Below are positions 1-12,265 of a stretch of DNA of 64,000 bases, in pieces; position 1 is the stretch's first letter; each line of letters opens with the position of its first letter. The stretch covers positions 22,906,364 through 22,970,363 of the forward strand of contig CM073322.1 of NCBI GenBank assembly GCA_037043015.1, in the 5' to 3' direction. The notes below the pieces were generated by a model. The model saw nothing but the letters and a program-made list of their open reading frames with translations, was not told the DNA's origin and made no database searches. The position numbers were made by a program, and so were the translations under genes. The stretch is from Bryum argenteum. Lineage: Eukaryota; Streptophyta; Bryopsida; Bryales; Bryaceae.

Positions 1-404
1 ATTGATTAGTTTCATACTCTGGTACCACAGTTGGAAGTTGTTGCAATCACACTTTTCGGTCCCACGCCCAACAACCACCAGTCCACCCTTTCCTTATCAT
101 ATTTGAAAGCACACTCTTGTTCAAAACATTCTTTAAAAGTCTCTCTTTAAATGTTGCCCCTCCACTCTTTCTTCACTAAAATATCCACAACAGTATAACC
201 TTTTCCTCGTTTGTGTCAAGAAAAGAAAAGAAAGAAAAAAAAAAAAATTAAAAACATATCCTTGGCAGTCACAAAGGTTGTGCTGGCCTATGATACCATG
301 CATGTGTAAAGGACCAGGGATATAATAAAATGCATTTCCTCCCCTTTATCTAGAAACTGTATATACACATGAACAATGGACTTTATGCCACAATGTGAAC
401 CTAA
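1..404. other. Intergenic, no gene seen
   Basis: AT-rich sequence with an A-rich run near 220-255. No reading frame with recognisable protein similarity and no RNA gene was found. Confidence 0.5.
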
Positions 405-976
405 GAACATCCGCACCCATACTCGCTATGGACAAGCGCAATAAGTGGATGAGAAATGCTAAGGGCCCTTTCAGAAATGCCTCTTGGCTCTTTACTTTGG
501 CGCGTCAGGAAATGGGGCACCCTTATTTGAGTGCTTCTAGTGTTTCTTGGAGGCCCACCAGCCAATGGGATTTTTCCTGCACGATCCTTGGAATTTCGGA
601 TTTGGACCCCCAGCTGATAATTTTGAATTTAGAAATGGGTCCCCGCGGCCCCAAAATTACTCTACTAGTTTAACCTTTGGCATTTTAAGCCTAAACATAA
701 AAAATCACGGGGCTCTTTACGCCTTCCCCTCCCTTGCCCCCGAGAAACACTCGTAGCACTGATTTACAGTGATCCCAAGAAATGGCCCAGCTCCAGATCT
801 AAGTTTATACGACTAAATCTCTCATTCTACTTGCGATTGGTGTATTGACCTATTTCACATGCACTTTTGGTGCTTGAGGGGCCTACAAGGGTGGGGGAGT
901 GTGATTTCAAGGGCTCTTCAAATATGGATGAACATTTTTAACGAGTCACCTTTAGCGAGTATGGGTGGAGATGCTC
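405..976. mobile_element. MITE with 24-bp inverted termini and TAA duplication
   Basis: The left end (405-428) and the reverse complement of the right end (953-976) agree at 21 of 24 positions; the right end read inward begins GAGCATCTCCACCCATACTC. The 572-bp element is flanked by TAA on both sides (402-404 and 977-979). A 3-bp TAA/TTA duplication is typical of PIF/Harbinger (Tourist-type) MITEs. No transposase is encoded; the short reading frames inside carry no domain. It is similar in its ends to the element at 27440-27955. Confidence 0.75.
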
Positions 977-1867
977 TAACATATGACTGGAATTGATGGT
1001 AGATTGGTCCATAGCTGTTGTTTCCTTGCTAAAATATCACTCAAGCACTCTGAGGCATCTTTTTCATGTGGAATTATAGCTCAGCCCAATCTTTACGACT
1101 GTTGTAGATTTTCTTCCGATGTATATGTGCAAACGATTTCCTTGCTTACACTCTCACATGCATACCTAAGTGAAGAATATCTAATTATGCACGATTTAAT
1201 TACACAATGTAGTCAATGAACCTTAATCCCTATACGTCTACAATGTTGTTTCTCTAAATTTGGGATGAAGGGCATAAATTCTAAAGAGCCATAACTCCTT
1301 CTGATCGGAACGAAATTACTTGGGTTGGGTCCCAAATCAAGTCTACTTTGTGTGGTTAACTTTGCAGACCCGTACACCACAATATGAATTAGTGGCATGT
1401 ATTTTAGTGAAAGCAGGTTTTGGTTTTGCGTTTTCAAACATTTGGGTTTCCAAAAAAGCCAAAGTTTTGACCTCACTTCAAAAGTCTCCCTAAGATCATA
1501 GCGTAATAAAACAAGAAGCAGACCCTTGATAATGTCACCTGAAAATCCATTGTAAAGAGTATATTACGTTTTATCCCTGGTGGGAAAGAACTAGAGATTC
1601 GACTCTCTTTGTTTTCATGGGCCCGTTTGGTGAGCTCATGCTTGGCTAATTAAGTTACTGACAAGGATCATATTTTATCATTGCAAGTCAATTGTGTGCA
1701 ACCAAAATTAGTTTTTGATCATAAACATGATTTTAAGATGAAATCTCAAAACTTTTCAGTTGAAAGATTTTTGATCCAAATGCTTTTGGTAGTAGATTTG
1801 CAATGATGATTTTAGGACACACTAAAACAGTCACTTTAGTGATGAAACAAAGATAAATCGTTTCAAT
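977..1867. other. Non-coding stretch before the Tc1-like remnant
   Basis: Apart from the dispersed repeat within it, no gene is visible. The part from about 1735 reads like an eroded continuation of the transposase region but is too broken to assign. Confidence 0.4.
1258..1460. repeat. Dispersed repeat, copy 1
   Basis: This stretch shares a series of words, in the same order and orientation, with 61370-61575: 'gatgaagggca', 'gagccataact', 'gggtcccaaatcaagtct', 'aatatgaatta' and a 'ttttcaaaca' end. The copies are clearly diverged. The weaker likeness continues to about 1830 (copy 2 to about 61740), so the repeat may be the 5' part of an element whose 3' part is the Tc1-like remnant just downstream. 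That link is inference. Confidence 0.55.
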
Positions 1868-2440
1868 TGAGATCAAAGGACTTGGTGTTGGGTTAGTGAC
1901 GAAAAAAGCTTCCGTGATTGTGCGGTGAAGCAAACATTGCAGCATGATGGAGGGTCTTTGATGCTATGGAGTTGTATGACAACAAGAGGTGGAGGTGATT
2001 TACAAAACGGGTGGATGGGCGTTTTAAGTGCTAAAAGTTTATATTTCAATCGTGTATGGAGGTTTGTACTTGAGTTTTAAGAATTTCGGAATACTTGAAT
2101 CTCGATAATGTCATTTTCCAACATGATAATGCTCCCATACATAAAGCAAAGATTGTTCAAAGATGGTTCTCTGATCAGCCATTCAATGCTTTAGAGTAGC
2201 CAACTCAATCCCTAGACCTCAATTCCATAGAACATGTTTGGGCAATTCTCAAACATCATTTGAATTCCTATACAACTCCTCTTGTAGGTCTTTTGCAATT
2301 ATAGGAGCGTGTGCAGAAGAGTTATAAGATGATCACTACAAAGCAATGTGAGAGATTGTATGCTAGCATGCAAGATCGAAATACAACTGTTTGGTTGCTC
2401 GTGGAATGTGGACAAGCTTTTGACCACTCCTCAAAAAAAG
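1868..2440 (+). pseudogene. Tc1-like (DD34E) transposase remnant
   Basis: Three pieces in shifted frames give the back half of a Tc1-family transposase. First comes a 'VSDEKSF' block (the FSDEs.F motif) followed by QHDGGSLMLWSCMTTRGGGD, matching the family's hGGGs.mvWGcm block. Next is 'FQHDNAPIHKAK' with the second catalytic Asp. Last is PTQSLDLNSIEHVWAILKHH with the catalytic Glu. Exactly 34 residues separate that Asp and Glu, the DD34E spacing of Tc1 rather than the DD39D of typical plant mariners. The C-terminal piece (2311-2420) has the family's 'SM..R...V' ending. A TAG at 2197-2199 replaces the conserved Trp before 'PTQSLDLN', and at least two frameshifts are present, so it is dead. 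Ends and TIRs were not located. Confidence 0.8.
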
Positions 2441-3533
2441 GGTCTTTGTACATAATCAACTTCGGGACTATGTATTTTTTTGATCTAAAGGCAATTTCTT
2501 TTCAGTTTTCCTGAGGTTGTCACTTACTTCATGCTCTCAAACTTTCATTTCCAAATTTTGTTGCTTTGAACAATCCTTCTTACTTATCTAAATCAGATAC
2601 CCTCAGAGACTCTTTTCTTGAAGGCGCTGTAGATAGACACTTCAAACAAAACACGATACCTAGAATGCGTTTCCACCAATCACGGCACTACAATTTCTTC
2701 AATGCCAGGCCTTTTCCATCACCGACCCCTCCTACACAAAACCAAACTCTCCAGGTTCACTTTTGACTCCTCATGTACGCAAACGGCATCTTCCTCAGTA
2801 CGTTCTGTTTTCCGCCACTTTTCTTCGATTGGTAAAGTAACGTAGCAAATCCCCTGAAAACCCGATTTCTCTACTACGATTCACGAAGCACGTCCACTGA
2901 CTCCACTCTCAGAGTCCCAGTTAGCAACTTCCGCGGGCCCACGTACCCCAATCCTCGATCACGACGGAGTCCAAGCCGCCAGACCCACAATCTAGCGCCC
3001 CAAATGCAAAGTCAAAGCCACTAATCATCGAAACCACCGGATCACTCATCATCCGTAAGTTTGAAGCACTGGCTCATGTTCGAAGTTGCTTAGACAATTG
3101 CTAGTTGCAACCACTGTTCCAGTCAAGGTTCATGATCGTGTTCGTGCAAATGCTATCGTATGGCTTGGCCCGGTCAAGGCAAGCATGCAAGGTCCAGGTA
3201 CTTTACTTTAGCACTGCACAGACTCTACATGAGAGCAAAGCAAGTGATATCGTGTTCGATCTTCGTATCTTTCCCCCTCCCTGGCTGGTTGGGGACGTTT
3301 CGATATCGCCATTACTGTAGCTCGCTCGCTACCTGGCTACATACGTGTATCGCTTTCTCTCTGTATCGCAATCGTATCGCGTGACGCGTGCAATTGATGA
3401 TGGCCGCCTCTGTACTTCACGTTAGACTGACCATAGCGATTCTGAGCATGCACGTCGCAGCTAGATTCGGTCATTGGGACGATGAGAGTTTCTCCAGGTA
3501 GATAGGTCTGTTGAGAGGTGCTACCGAGCTCGA
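2441..3533. other. Intergenic region and probable promoter of the next gene
   Basis: No coding similarity was seen. The base composition becomes more GC-rich from about 2760 onward, towards the gene starting near 3534. The promoter and 5' leader probably lie here, but no TATA box can be assigned with confidence. Confidence 0.4.
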
Positions 3534-6500
3534 TTGGCGACGAGAATGGGTAGCAAAAGTGATAGTGTTGTAAGTCTAGTGTTCGTGTGCTTGCTGTTGT
3601 CGCCGGTGGAAAGCAGCGATGAGAATCCAAACGTTCTAGCGGTACTTCCCAGCTCTCACGATTTTGATTCCAATCGTGACATTAACATCGTCGACACTAG
3701 CAAATGTAAGTTAGGTGAGTCTCGGACACGCTCTGTGCACAATCACGAACTACCACAATTCGGTGATGTGCTCGCAATGAAGCAGTTATTGAAGTCATGA
3801 TTCTAATTACCACGAATAAAGTCAAGTGTCCTGGTTCTCGAATCCGAAATCCGGAAGCTGGATGGACTTCGAACGTGGTTGTGTTCAGAATTGATAAACT
3901 GAGTGGGGAGAACGTAAGTGCCCATTACTTAACTGCGATGAGTTTGTCGAATTGCAGCTCACAGGAGATTAGTACAAGCCACTTCTACCTGGAACTTCAG
4001 GCCATTGGCACCGAAGGACGACCGCCTGGACCCATTTGATAAATTCAACCATTACCGCAGGGGCTACGATATCAAGAGCAAGCATTACTGGGGGGTGAGT
4101 ACGTATTATCGGTACTTTCACTTAGAAAGCATGAATTTGACTGTCAGCACCTCAGATTTCCGAAGAAACTTGACTCAATTAGTGGATGGCAGTCTGTGGC
4201 TTTTGCAGGAATCTATGGGTACGCAATTGCAGTGGCATGGGTGGCGTTAGGGCTGTTTCTACTCCTTTTCATCTGCTGCAGAGTGTGCTTCTGTGCCGGG
4301 ACAAAGTCAGGCTCCAAGTGGCCTCATTCTCGACAATATCACTGGCTTCCTCCCGTCGTCGTCGTCTTCCTCTCTGCCATTGCAGTGTAAGACTCACAAG
4401 CTCGGACTGGAACTTTTGAACCCTCTGCAAGCCTGCTCTTCGTTATTGTGCTACTCGATCCTCGATTTGAAAACGGAGCCTGGGGGGGCCATGGTGATGC
4501 AGTGGGTGCTGCGTGGTATTGTTCGTAGCGTGCAAGAGATTTACGGCGCAGGTCTACAACGTGGAGGACGTGATTGTCGAAGCAGCTCAGAACGCAACCG
4601 ATAGCATTCACAGCGTCACCGACACTCTGGGTGACGTGAAAGACGTAGTGTTGCCCTACAATCGGGAGCTTTACCACTCCATCAACTCCACACAGGCCAA
4701 GCTCAACAGCCTAGCGCTTGTTGTCACCGACAAAGTCTTCGTCAACAAGAAACTCTATCAGAGAATCTTCAAAATCATGTATAAATTCTACACCTTCTCA
4801 TCCTCATTACCCCCTCCGATCCATTCCTCATCATAATCACTGATTTTGTGCACCCACAAGAGATTCTATCAAAAGAGTTTGAAAGGCCATGTATGATTGT
4901 GAACCTTCGAGATCATCCGAGGTCCAATTTCTCATTGAAATCGTGATGATCAAGATTGTTTCGTGCAGAGAAATTGCATTCCTTGTTGTGCCGTCGGCGA
5001 ATCTGCTGCTCATTGTTCTCGGATTCGGTACAATTCTCCTCAGTCTTCTCAATTTGTTTGAACCTTGAATGCTGAAAGCTAGCCACCATGATTATGATTC
5101 TGAATAGTGTTGTGGTTACTCCTGTGAGCACAGCTTCGACATTTCTAAGATGGAGGCGCTTTTTCGTCTTGTAAGTGAAGAACGCCTTATTGTATACTTA
5201 CAACTATTTGGTAGAAATTTCTTTTGGTACTTCAGTTTCTAATTGTTTGATTGTTTGTAGGGTTTTTGTACTCACATGGATTTTCATCACTCTAAGTTGG
5301 ATCATGTTTGGGTTTTTCCTCACGGTTCACTTGTAAGTTGGGCCCTTCTCACTTAGTTGTTGCACTGATTGTGATTTTATGATTCTATAATTTTTATAGG
5401 AATTTTAGTATTAAGAGTCTTTTCCGTACCAATTCTTAAGCCTTTAAGGACGAGAGGCCCAATGAGGATGTGTACATGCTTGTGACATACCAGAAGCACA
5501 AGTGCAAGCTTTGTCCTGAAAGAGTTAAGTAAGCGAGGATGTTAACAACAAAAGAGGTGATTATTTTGTGGTGTGTTGGAAGTTTGGCAGATGACACTTG
5601 CTTAGCCTTTAAAGAGTACCTTCAAGAACCCAAAAACACTACTCTTGATGACTTGCTTCCGTGCGCGGACTTAGCTTCCTCATCCTCGCAATACTTAGAA
5701 GTCCGGAAGAACATGAAGGCTATTCTTACTTCGGTAATATCTCGCATATCATTACCCTATTGTGAATAAATGGGGATTCTACTAAATCATCAAAGATTGT
5801 AGGCACATTGGAACTTAATTAGGTTCATGCTGAATCTCAAATTCGTTGAATCGAATTTATTGATTTCACACATTTACTATTTTCTGCATTGTTTTCAGGC
5901 AACTAACCAACTCTTGTACTATACCAATGGATCTACTTCATTGATTGGGGTATGTGACCCAATTGGGCCACCTCCTAGCTACAAATACAGTGGCATTTGT
6001 GCAAATGATACTCTACCAATTGGAGAATTGGCCAATGTAAGTTATTTACTTTACAAACCCAAAATAGGATGCTAAATAGAATGCCAAATATATTGAAATT
6101 TGAATAATATTCGTATCTTGTGTAATGATATATTTGATTATTTTATGGCGATGAACTACATATGCTAGTGTGTGAATTTGATCGATGCCAAGATCAAACA
6201 AGGATCACTTTTGTTTTAAGCATTTTCCTAGTCAGAATAATATCTTGAATATTAAACAACCAACCAATAATGTATATGCATAATATAAATGAGTAGTTGG
6301 TAAATAAATTGACATCTCAAGTTTATTGAAATATAAATTTGCATGCTATGTAAAAGAACCTTTAATTTCAAGCTTTACACAATTTACCTTGTAAAAGTTG
6401 TTCAAAGATAATTTTGTTTACAGACGTGCAAGGTAAGGTGCTTAGTAGTGGCTCCAATTTCAACATGAGAATTTTGTGATGAAGACAAAAGTGTAAGCAA

Positions 6501-7404
6501 GTTCTCTACATAGGCAAAGTAGATGGAAAGATAGATCAAGTAAAATTATCAAATTTGAACTCTTAGACAATCTCCTAAAAATATTTGAAGCTAGACTTTT
6601 GGGGTTTCCGTAACGGGGCCCTGTAATGTTTGTTGTGAGTAACTGAAAAATAGAACAACATAACTTTTGAGTACTTACGGATGAAGAAACCTAGAGCTTT
6701 ATAATTGACATTGAGCCATGCTGAACGACCTTACCATAAGTGTTAGAGTTCAATAATCATTGATGTTGTTCTCCTTGCTACTTGTGTGCAGCTCGTGGAG
6801 CCTTTTGTGTGCAATGGGACTAGAAAAGCTTGCTTAAGAATCTATCCATTTTACATCAACCAGACTACTTACAACACTATTTCTGCGATTGCAAGAGGTA
6901 AGTACTAAGAATTTAGAACAAGGTTGACTTTGCATAAGCAAGCTTGGCCATGATATAATAGCCCATGGTTTTGTTGGTACAAGACACTTCTAGCAACGAC
7001 CAAAACTTACATAGCAGATAATAAACTGTAGCGATGAACTGGAATGTAACAATCTTCTCAAATTGTGTTCCATTGACGATTGGCATTTGGTTGCAGCATC
7101 GCAAAGCACGCTGAACGCATTTCCAGCAATGGAGGGGCTGACCAATTGCTCGCTGGTGACAAATCCCATCAGCACCATGGTGAATGTGCGATGCGGCCCG
7201 GCCAGAATTGCCATCAACCGCATTTGGATCACTTTCACTGTCCTCTCTTCCATCATGATCCTCCTTCTCCCCTTCTGGTGCCTGGCCAAGCACTGCAACT
7301 CTAATATCACCAGCATTGCGCCACAGCCCTCTCATCTCATTCCTAAACCCTCGACATCCATGCTCGTGCCTCGGGAGAATCAATCTCGTCAACTACGAGT
7401 GTAG
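3534..7404 (+). CDS. Plant multi-pass transmembrane protein (At2g12400/At2g25270-like)
   Basis: A multi-exon gene. The first exon (ATG at 3534 or 3546) encodes a signal peptide-like start ending in LLLSPVESSDENP. The exon ending at 4094 gives LDPFDKFNHYRRGYDIKSKH before YWG and joins in phase to 4193, SVAFAGIYGYAIAVAWVALG, the first membrane helix. Later blocks are a helical ectodomain (about 4550-4770, NSTQAKLNSLALVVTDKVF), a helix pair near 5100-5335, LADDTCLAFKEYL...LDDLLPCAD (5580-5680), YYTNGSTSLIGVCDP (5915-5960), LVEPFVCNGTRKACL (6791-6835) and a final exon from about 7098 to the stop at 7402-7404 with the last helix. The order DP..F..Y..GYDI...HYW, then D-T-C...LD..LPC, then CN/GPAR/last helix fits the Arabidopsis uncharacterised transmembrane family, whose topology recalls Tweety channels. 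Function is unknown. The exon around 3830-3913 and the joins between 4380 and 4510 are uncertain. Confidence 0.75.
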
Positions 7405-7888
7405 ATATTGCAAATTTATTGAAAATTCATTCAAATTTGAAAATCAAATTTACTCCTTTGCTATTGTGTTGCAAGTACCGTATGCACCCAAAGTACTCTT
7501 ACCTCCAACAACTTCATCTTGTACCTCGTACAGCGTGCAAACCTTCTGAACCTGAAATTGAAGTTTTTCTCAAGGGATTCATTGTTAGTTTTTCAGCGGA
7601 ATTTTCACATTGAAACTAACCACAAATCACAATAAAGATCACTGATCAGTTACATACTGCAATAGCCCTTTCATGAGTGGATGATATTGAAACTCCCACT
7701 ATAAATTTACTTCTCTTTTGCTCGGATACAGATTTACAAAGAACTATCTGCTGGTGATCACACTTCCTTGCCGGGCACAACCACCAGAAATGTATGCAGA
7801 AGAAAAAGCCGATGCGAAACAAGGTATTACTTCAGTGCCGGTTTTCAATTCTAATCAACTGATCTCTACGCAACAAAGTGAAAACTAA
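7405..7888. other. Shared 3' region between convergent genes
   Basis: Non-coding sequence separating the stop codons of the membrane-protein gene (+) and the DUF1995-type gene (-). The two transcripts converge here, so both 3' UTRs must lie within or overlap it. No other feature was seen. Confidence 0.5.
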
Positions 7889-10800
7889 CTACTGACTGAG
7901 GGACCGCATAAAGCGGTTAAAAGAACCAATAACACCAACAACATTTGCAATGGCTGATGGCTCCTCCCCATTTTCAGCGTTTCCTCCACCTAAAAGCAAG
8001 TACTGATGGACAACCCACAAATATCCATCTTTAATTCCAAGAGATAACAGTAAACGTCCATACTCATCATCGTTTCAAGTGCAGCAGATTCTTAGCTGGT
8101 ACTTACGTAATACCAAACAAATATTGCAGATATACTAAAAAGCTACCCATCGTTGCTTATGGTGAAAAGAAGCATGATATGAACGAATGAAACATATAAG
8201 CAGAGGAGCAGTAGTGAAAGATAAAAAGAGAATACATACATCAATATCATCCAAAGTGGGTCGACTTGGTTGCTCCTTTGCCAGTACCAGGCGTCCAGGT
8301 TGATTTCTATCCTCTAAAAATATCTGCCATAGCCTGGATGTAGAATGCCCAAGTATTAGTATCACTTGCAGTAACCAAATATCACTCAACTTTCTGCTTC
8401 CCACCAGGATACTCGATGATCACATAATCAAAGATGTATGGTATTCTTGTTTTAAGGATCGTGAGAGTATCACAGTTGCCTGAGCTACGTAAATACTCTA
8501 CAGTAACCAATAGTGCTTAAATGTAAAGGCTTGTGTCTGCAACAGACCTACGGAGCTTGCGTTTGTACTTACCAATCGAAGGTGATCGTTATGCAGCAAT
8601 CAGTGGGCAGCAATACTAAAAAACTGTTATAGAAATTAACCAAAGAGAGCATCCACGTACCCTGGATATTGCCTAAATACAGTTGCGTCTTGTCGAGGGC
8701 GTACTGAATAAACTGTAGTAAACTTGCTGCATGCCAAGAAATAAAAGGACCATAAAAAGGAGGGTATTAAAAATTTGGATATATTATCTGTTGGGCTAGA
8801 AGTACCAGTAAGATATCATTCCCTTCTAAAAGATACAATCAATGCTGACAAAGATGAACACTGTAAGCAGGACAAGATTGGCGAAGCCTTTGCACCAAAG
8901 AATTAGTAACTTACCCTAGAAGACGTTCACGCATTCGCCTCACGTTTAGACCAACTCCAACATCTCCACTGATCAGTCGTGGATTCAACATTATCATCGG
9001 CCTAGCCTGTCATTCCAACACCAGAGCTTCACTTCAGTAAAAATTTAGTTCCAACTGTTTCATAAATGAAGTTTAGACTATAAATGAGAACTTACAGGAG
9101 TGTCGTCGTCACCCGCAAGAGCGGTATTAATACGCTCAACATCAGGTAGACCTTGATGATCGGGAGTCAACAGAACAACAACTTCATCGTCATTGGAGAC
9201 AGGCCTTCGATCGTTTAGACTGCAATTTAAACGAGATATATGGGTTATAGCTTGTGTAACTTAAGCAAGATGCACCATTGCGACTTTCAGAAAAGACCAT
9301 GATCTTAAAGCACATGACACACTAAACAAGAATAGAATGAAACGATTACAGCGTATCAGAAATTAAGAAACGAACCTGCCAAAAGTGTATGGTACATCTT
9401 TCCACTGATACTTCACATAGGCAGCAACACCAGCATCTGGGAAGATTGCTTTAACCCGCTGTATATGATTCGAATACAAATAGAATATGAATATCTGCTG
9501 TCTTGCGACGAAACAAAATAGAATCTCCAGATACCCTTGCTACTGCTTTAAACAGCCGATATGTTACAAAATACTAGTGAAAAAACCACATCGTATAAAG
9601 CAGGAAACACACTCAACATTGTGAACAGCGAAAAAACACAGTAACAATCAGTACGGCAGAGATTCAGGTAATTGCCTATCGTCGTAAACTGCACCGGCGA
9701 GTAACATAAACATGTGACACAAAGGTAGGGTTTACGTGTAGAAGGCAACCTGATCTCCCAAGGTTTCTTGCAGAGTGTCCAAAAATAATCTGGAAAGGTC
9801 CCAGACTCGCTGTTGAGCGCCATCTTCATTTAAATTTTCCAATTCAGGTACTAGCAATTCTGCCTACCCCAGTGAAACCCCAAACATATCACATTTTGTT
9901 TGACACTAGCTCATCACACAGCGGACGTCCACATCGCATAGTTAGATTCAATCACTGAGAACGATAAACATCAGGATCTTCAATCGAAGCTACCACGAGA
10001 ATCCAGGGACAAATGTAGCACCAGGAACCTCCCTTTCAGACTTACAATTTGAGAGAAGCATAAGTACTCATATTTAACATGCACGGGGGACGTTCCCTGG
10101 CGCTAATCTAAACTACAAGCGCAAGAGGACCACTTCAACCAACTAAGCTTCGATCATAGATGCTATCCAAGATGATTAACAAAATGAGAAGAATCTTACT
10201 AGCACACGTGTTCCACCATTATTGATGTACAATCCAGCAGCCTCGCCAGCGTGAATCATTGCAGTCTCTAGATTTTGAGGTAAAATTCTGTTTACACAAG
10301 TACGGGCGAAAATCCTTGTCAAAAACTGAACTCAAAATTGAATCCTCGCCACTAACCTCCCATCCTCCGCTTACTGAATTAGCAGCAACTTCTTCATACT
10401 ATTCAATTCTCCATCTTTCTATGAGCACTCTCACAGCTGAAAGAACGACAGAAGAAAATCGACAGCCTAAGCAACTGAAGAGGCAATAGTAAGACGCTTA
10501 CAAGTTCCGATACCAGAGCTGTAACTTGGCGACAAGTAACGAGAAAAAAATTCTAGCTTATAAATGTCTTATACACTTCGAACTTCAGAGAAAATGCCAA
10601 TCTCATGCGCTGATTGAACTTACTATATTGAACTTCCGCAGTTTGATAAATTATCGACAAAAGATTCATTTTACCGAAGATTGCCGCAGAATTTTACGAT
10701 TCCAATTAGCAAAAATATTCGCAAACAATTTTCTAGATTACAGAAGTGAGAGATTGTGAACATACTGATCAGCACTATCTTCCTCCGTCTCTTCTCCTTC

Positions 10801-11139
10801 ATTCTCCACGACGCTTCCATCCGCAGCATCCTTATTGAACTGCTGGAACTTGGCAAATCGTTTGAAGCAGTGGCCTCGCCCTTCCTTCCCGCTCCCGAAC
10901 GATAAACCCTCGACACTTGATACATTGCCGAAATTGGCAGCGGAAATCCGCGTAGGCGCCAAGGGGCATGATGGATTGGTGGCAATAGCACGGTGGAGCG
11001 CAATTGATCTGGTTGTGGAAGCCATCGTCGCCATCGCCATGGCCGCTTCCTGAGCTGAAACTGTACAGCAAGCCTTTGGCAGAGAGGTGACCCTGGCTTT
11101 GATAGTTTGGATAAACACACGGTTACAAGCGGTTCTCAT
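7889..11139 (-). CDS. DUF1995-type protein, probably plastid-targeted (LPA3-like)
   Basis: Read on the minus strand, the first exon (11139 down to about 10765) gives a Ser/Ala/Arg-rich acid-free leader, then GKEGRGHCFKRFAKFQQF and an acidic stretch. The leader suits a plastid transit peptide; an internal ATG at 11040 (MAMATMASTTRS) is an equally good start. Following exon blocks are AMIHAGEAAGLYINNGGTRV (about 10255-10200), RVWDLSRLFLDTLQETLGD (about 9800-9750), VKAIFPDAGVAAYVKYQWKD (9450-9390), DDEVVVLLTPDHQGLPDVER (9200-9140), RPMIMLNPRLISGDVGVGLN (9005-8940), a PRQDATVFRQYPG block (about 8700), IPYIFDYVIIEYPGGKQKV (8450-8395), FLEDRNQPGRLVLAKEQPSR (about 8330-8260) and a last exon ending GVIGSFNRFMRSLSQ at 7889. 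The 'G.TR..VEL/PEL', 'MLNPRL' and 'FLEDRN' blocks match my memory of DUF1995, a family including LPA3 of photosystem II assembly. Family assignment is moderate; exon borders are approximate. Confidence 0.6.
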
Positions 11140-11142
11140 CCA

Positions 11143-11243
11143 AGCGCGGGTATCACCCGTTCATGTGCTTTTCTCAACCGGGAGCGGGTATCATCCGTTC
11201 ATGTGCTTTTCTCAACCCAGAGCGGGTACCACCCGTTCACCCT
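11143..11243. repeat. Three 38-bp tandem repeats upstream of the DUF1995-type gene
   Basis: Units begin at 11146, 11184 and 11222, an exact 38-bp period: gcgggtatcacccgttcatg, then gcgggtatcatccgttcatg, then gcgggtaccacccgttcacc. Each unit contains a small inverted repeat (cgggt-N3-acccg). They sit just before the longest start codon of the minus-strand gene, in its promoter or 5' leader. A regulatory role is possible but unproven. Confidence 0.7.
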
Positions 11244-11897
11244 CAAGATATAAATTCTCAATTACTGATGGGTCTCGAAGAATGTAATTCTAAGATCTAG
11301 TATCTAAGTTGTATGAGTACATGTATACCAAGTGTGAAATCATAATGTTCAAAGTTGAAAAATAGGTATTTTCTCCTTGCTGTAGGAAGGGTTAGCAATG
11401 TTTTGAGGTCCAAAAAGATCAATTTTGGAAGTAAATATAAGCAAAGACTTTTCACATTCTTATTCGTACAGGAGTTAGGAATATGATTATGCAATTTTTG
11501 TTCCCATATAACCTATTGAACCTAAAGAAATGTTTGATTATTCACATGGAGGTACGTGTGAAATTCAAATACAAAGGTCGGTCTTCAAAGATAAAAAATG
11601 TATGTGAAAAATTATTAGATTAAGAATTCAAATCGTGAGATCAAGCTCAAGAAGAAAACTTCAAAAAATGAAAAATCTCAAGTTTGGGTGAATTTCTAAA
11701 GTCATTGCAATCTGATTGATTTTGGACAAATTTTACGGATATACCATAGTTTTGGGCACATTTCAACATGCCCTAATAGTGTTTTCAAAGTTTGAGAGTG
11801 AATATTTCTTAAATAGGAATATTGGGGCATAGATGGTTTTTTCCAAGAGGTATTGGAAAACTCCATAGAGTTCCAACTTCCCACAATTTGTAGTTAT
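11244..11897. other. AT-rich intergenic DNA
   Basis: No coding similarity, RNA gene or clear repeat was seen before the inverted terminus at 11898. Confidence 0.45.
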
Positions 11898-12265
11898 TTA
11901 ACCCTTAAACGTCTAAGGTGACCCGAGGGGTCCTTTTCCAACAGAATCTTCTCTGTAGCTCTCAATGTGCTCAACTTCTCACTTATATTTTGATGTCAAA
12001 CTGGTCACCTTCTTCTGATGCATTCAAAAAGTGAAATTTTAGAATTCAAATCACAATTTGTATGAGTGATTTTGTGCTTTGAAAGGATTGTGGTAGGTAG
12101 GTTGGGGTTGTACAATATTGTAGGAGGTTGCAAGCTCATCATTGATTGGATCATTCATGATGCCCACGTTCAAAAAGTGCACTATTCATGATGCCCGAGT
12201 CCAAAAGATGTTGTGATCCAATACTGGGCTGCCCAAATCCGTATAGCCTGACGTTTAAGGGTTAA
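11898..12265. mobile_element. MITE-like element with perfect 16-bp inverted termini
   Basis: TTAACCCTTAAACGTC at 11898-11913 is the exact reverse complement of 12250-12265. Treating the element as starting at AACCC leaves a TA on both sides, the duplication expected of a Tc1/mariner-related element. The 368-bp interior encodes nothing. The termini and the inner word 'ggctgcccaaa' near the right end are shared with the longer element at 26457-27392, so both belong to one family. Confidence 0.7.
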
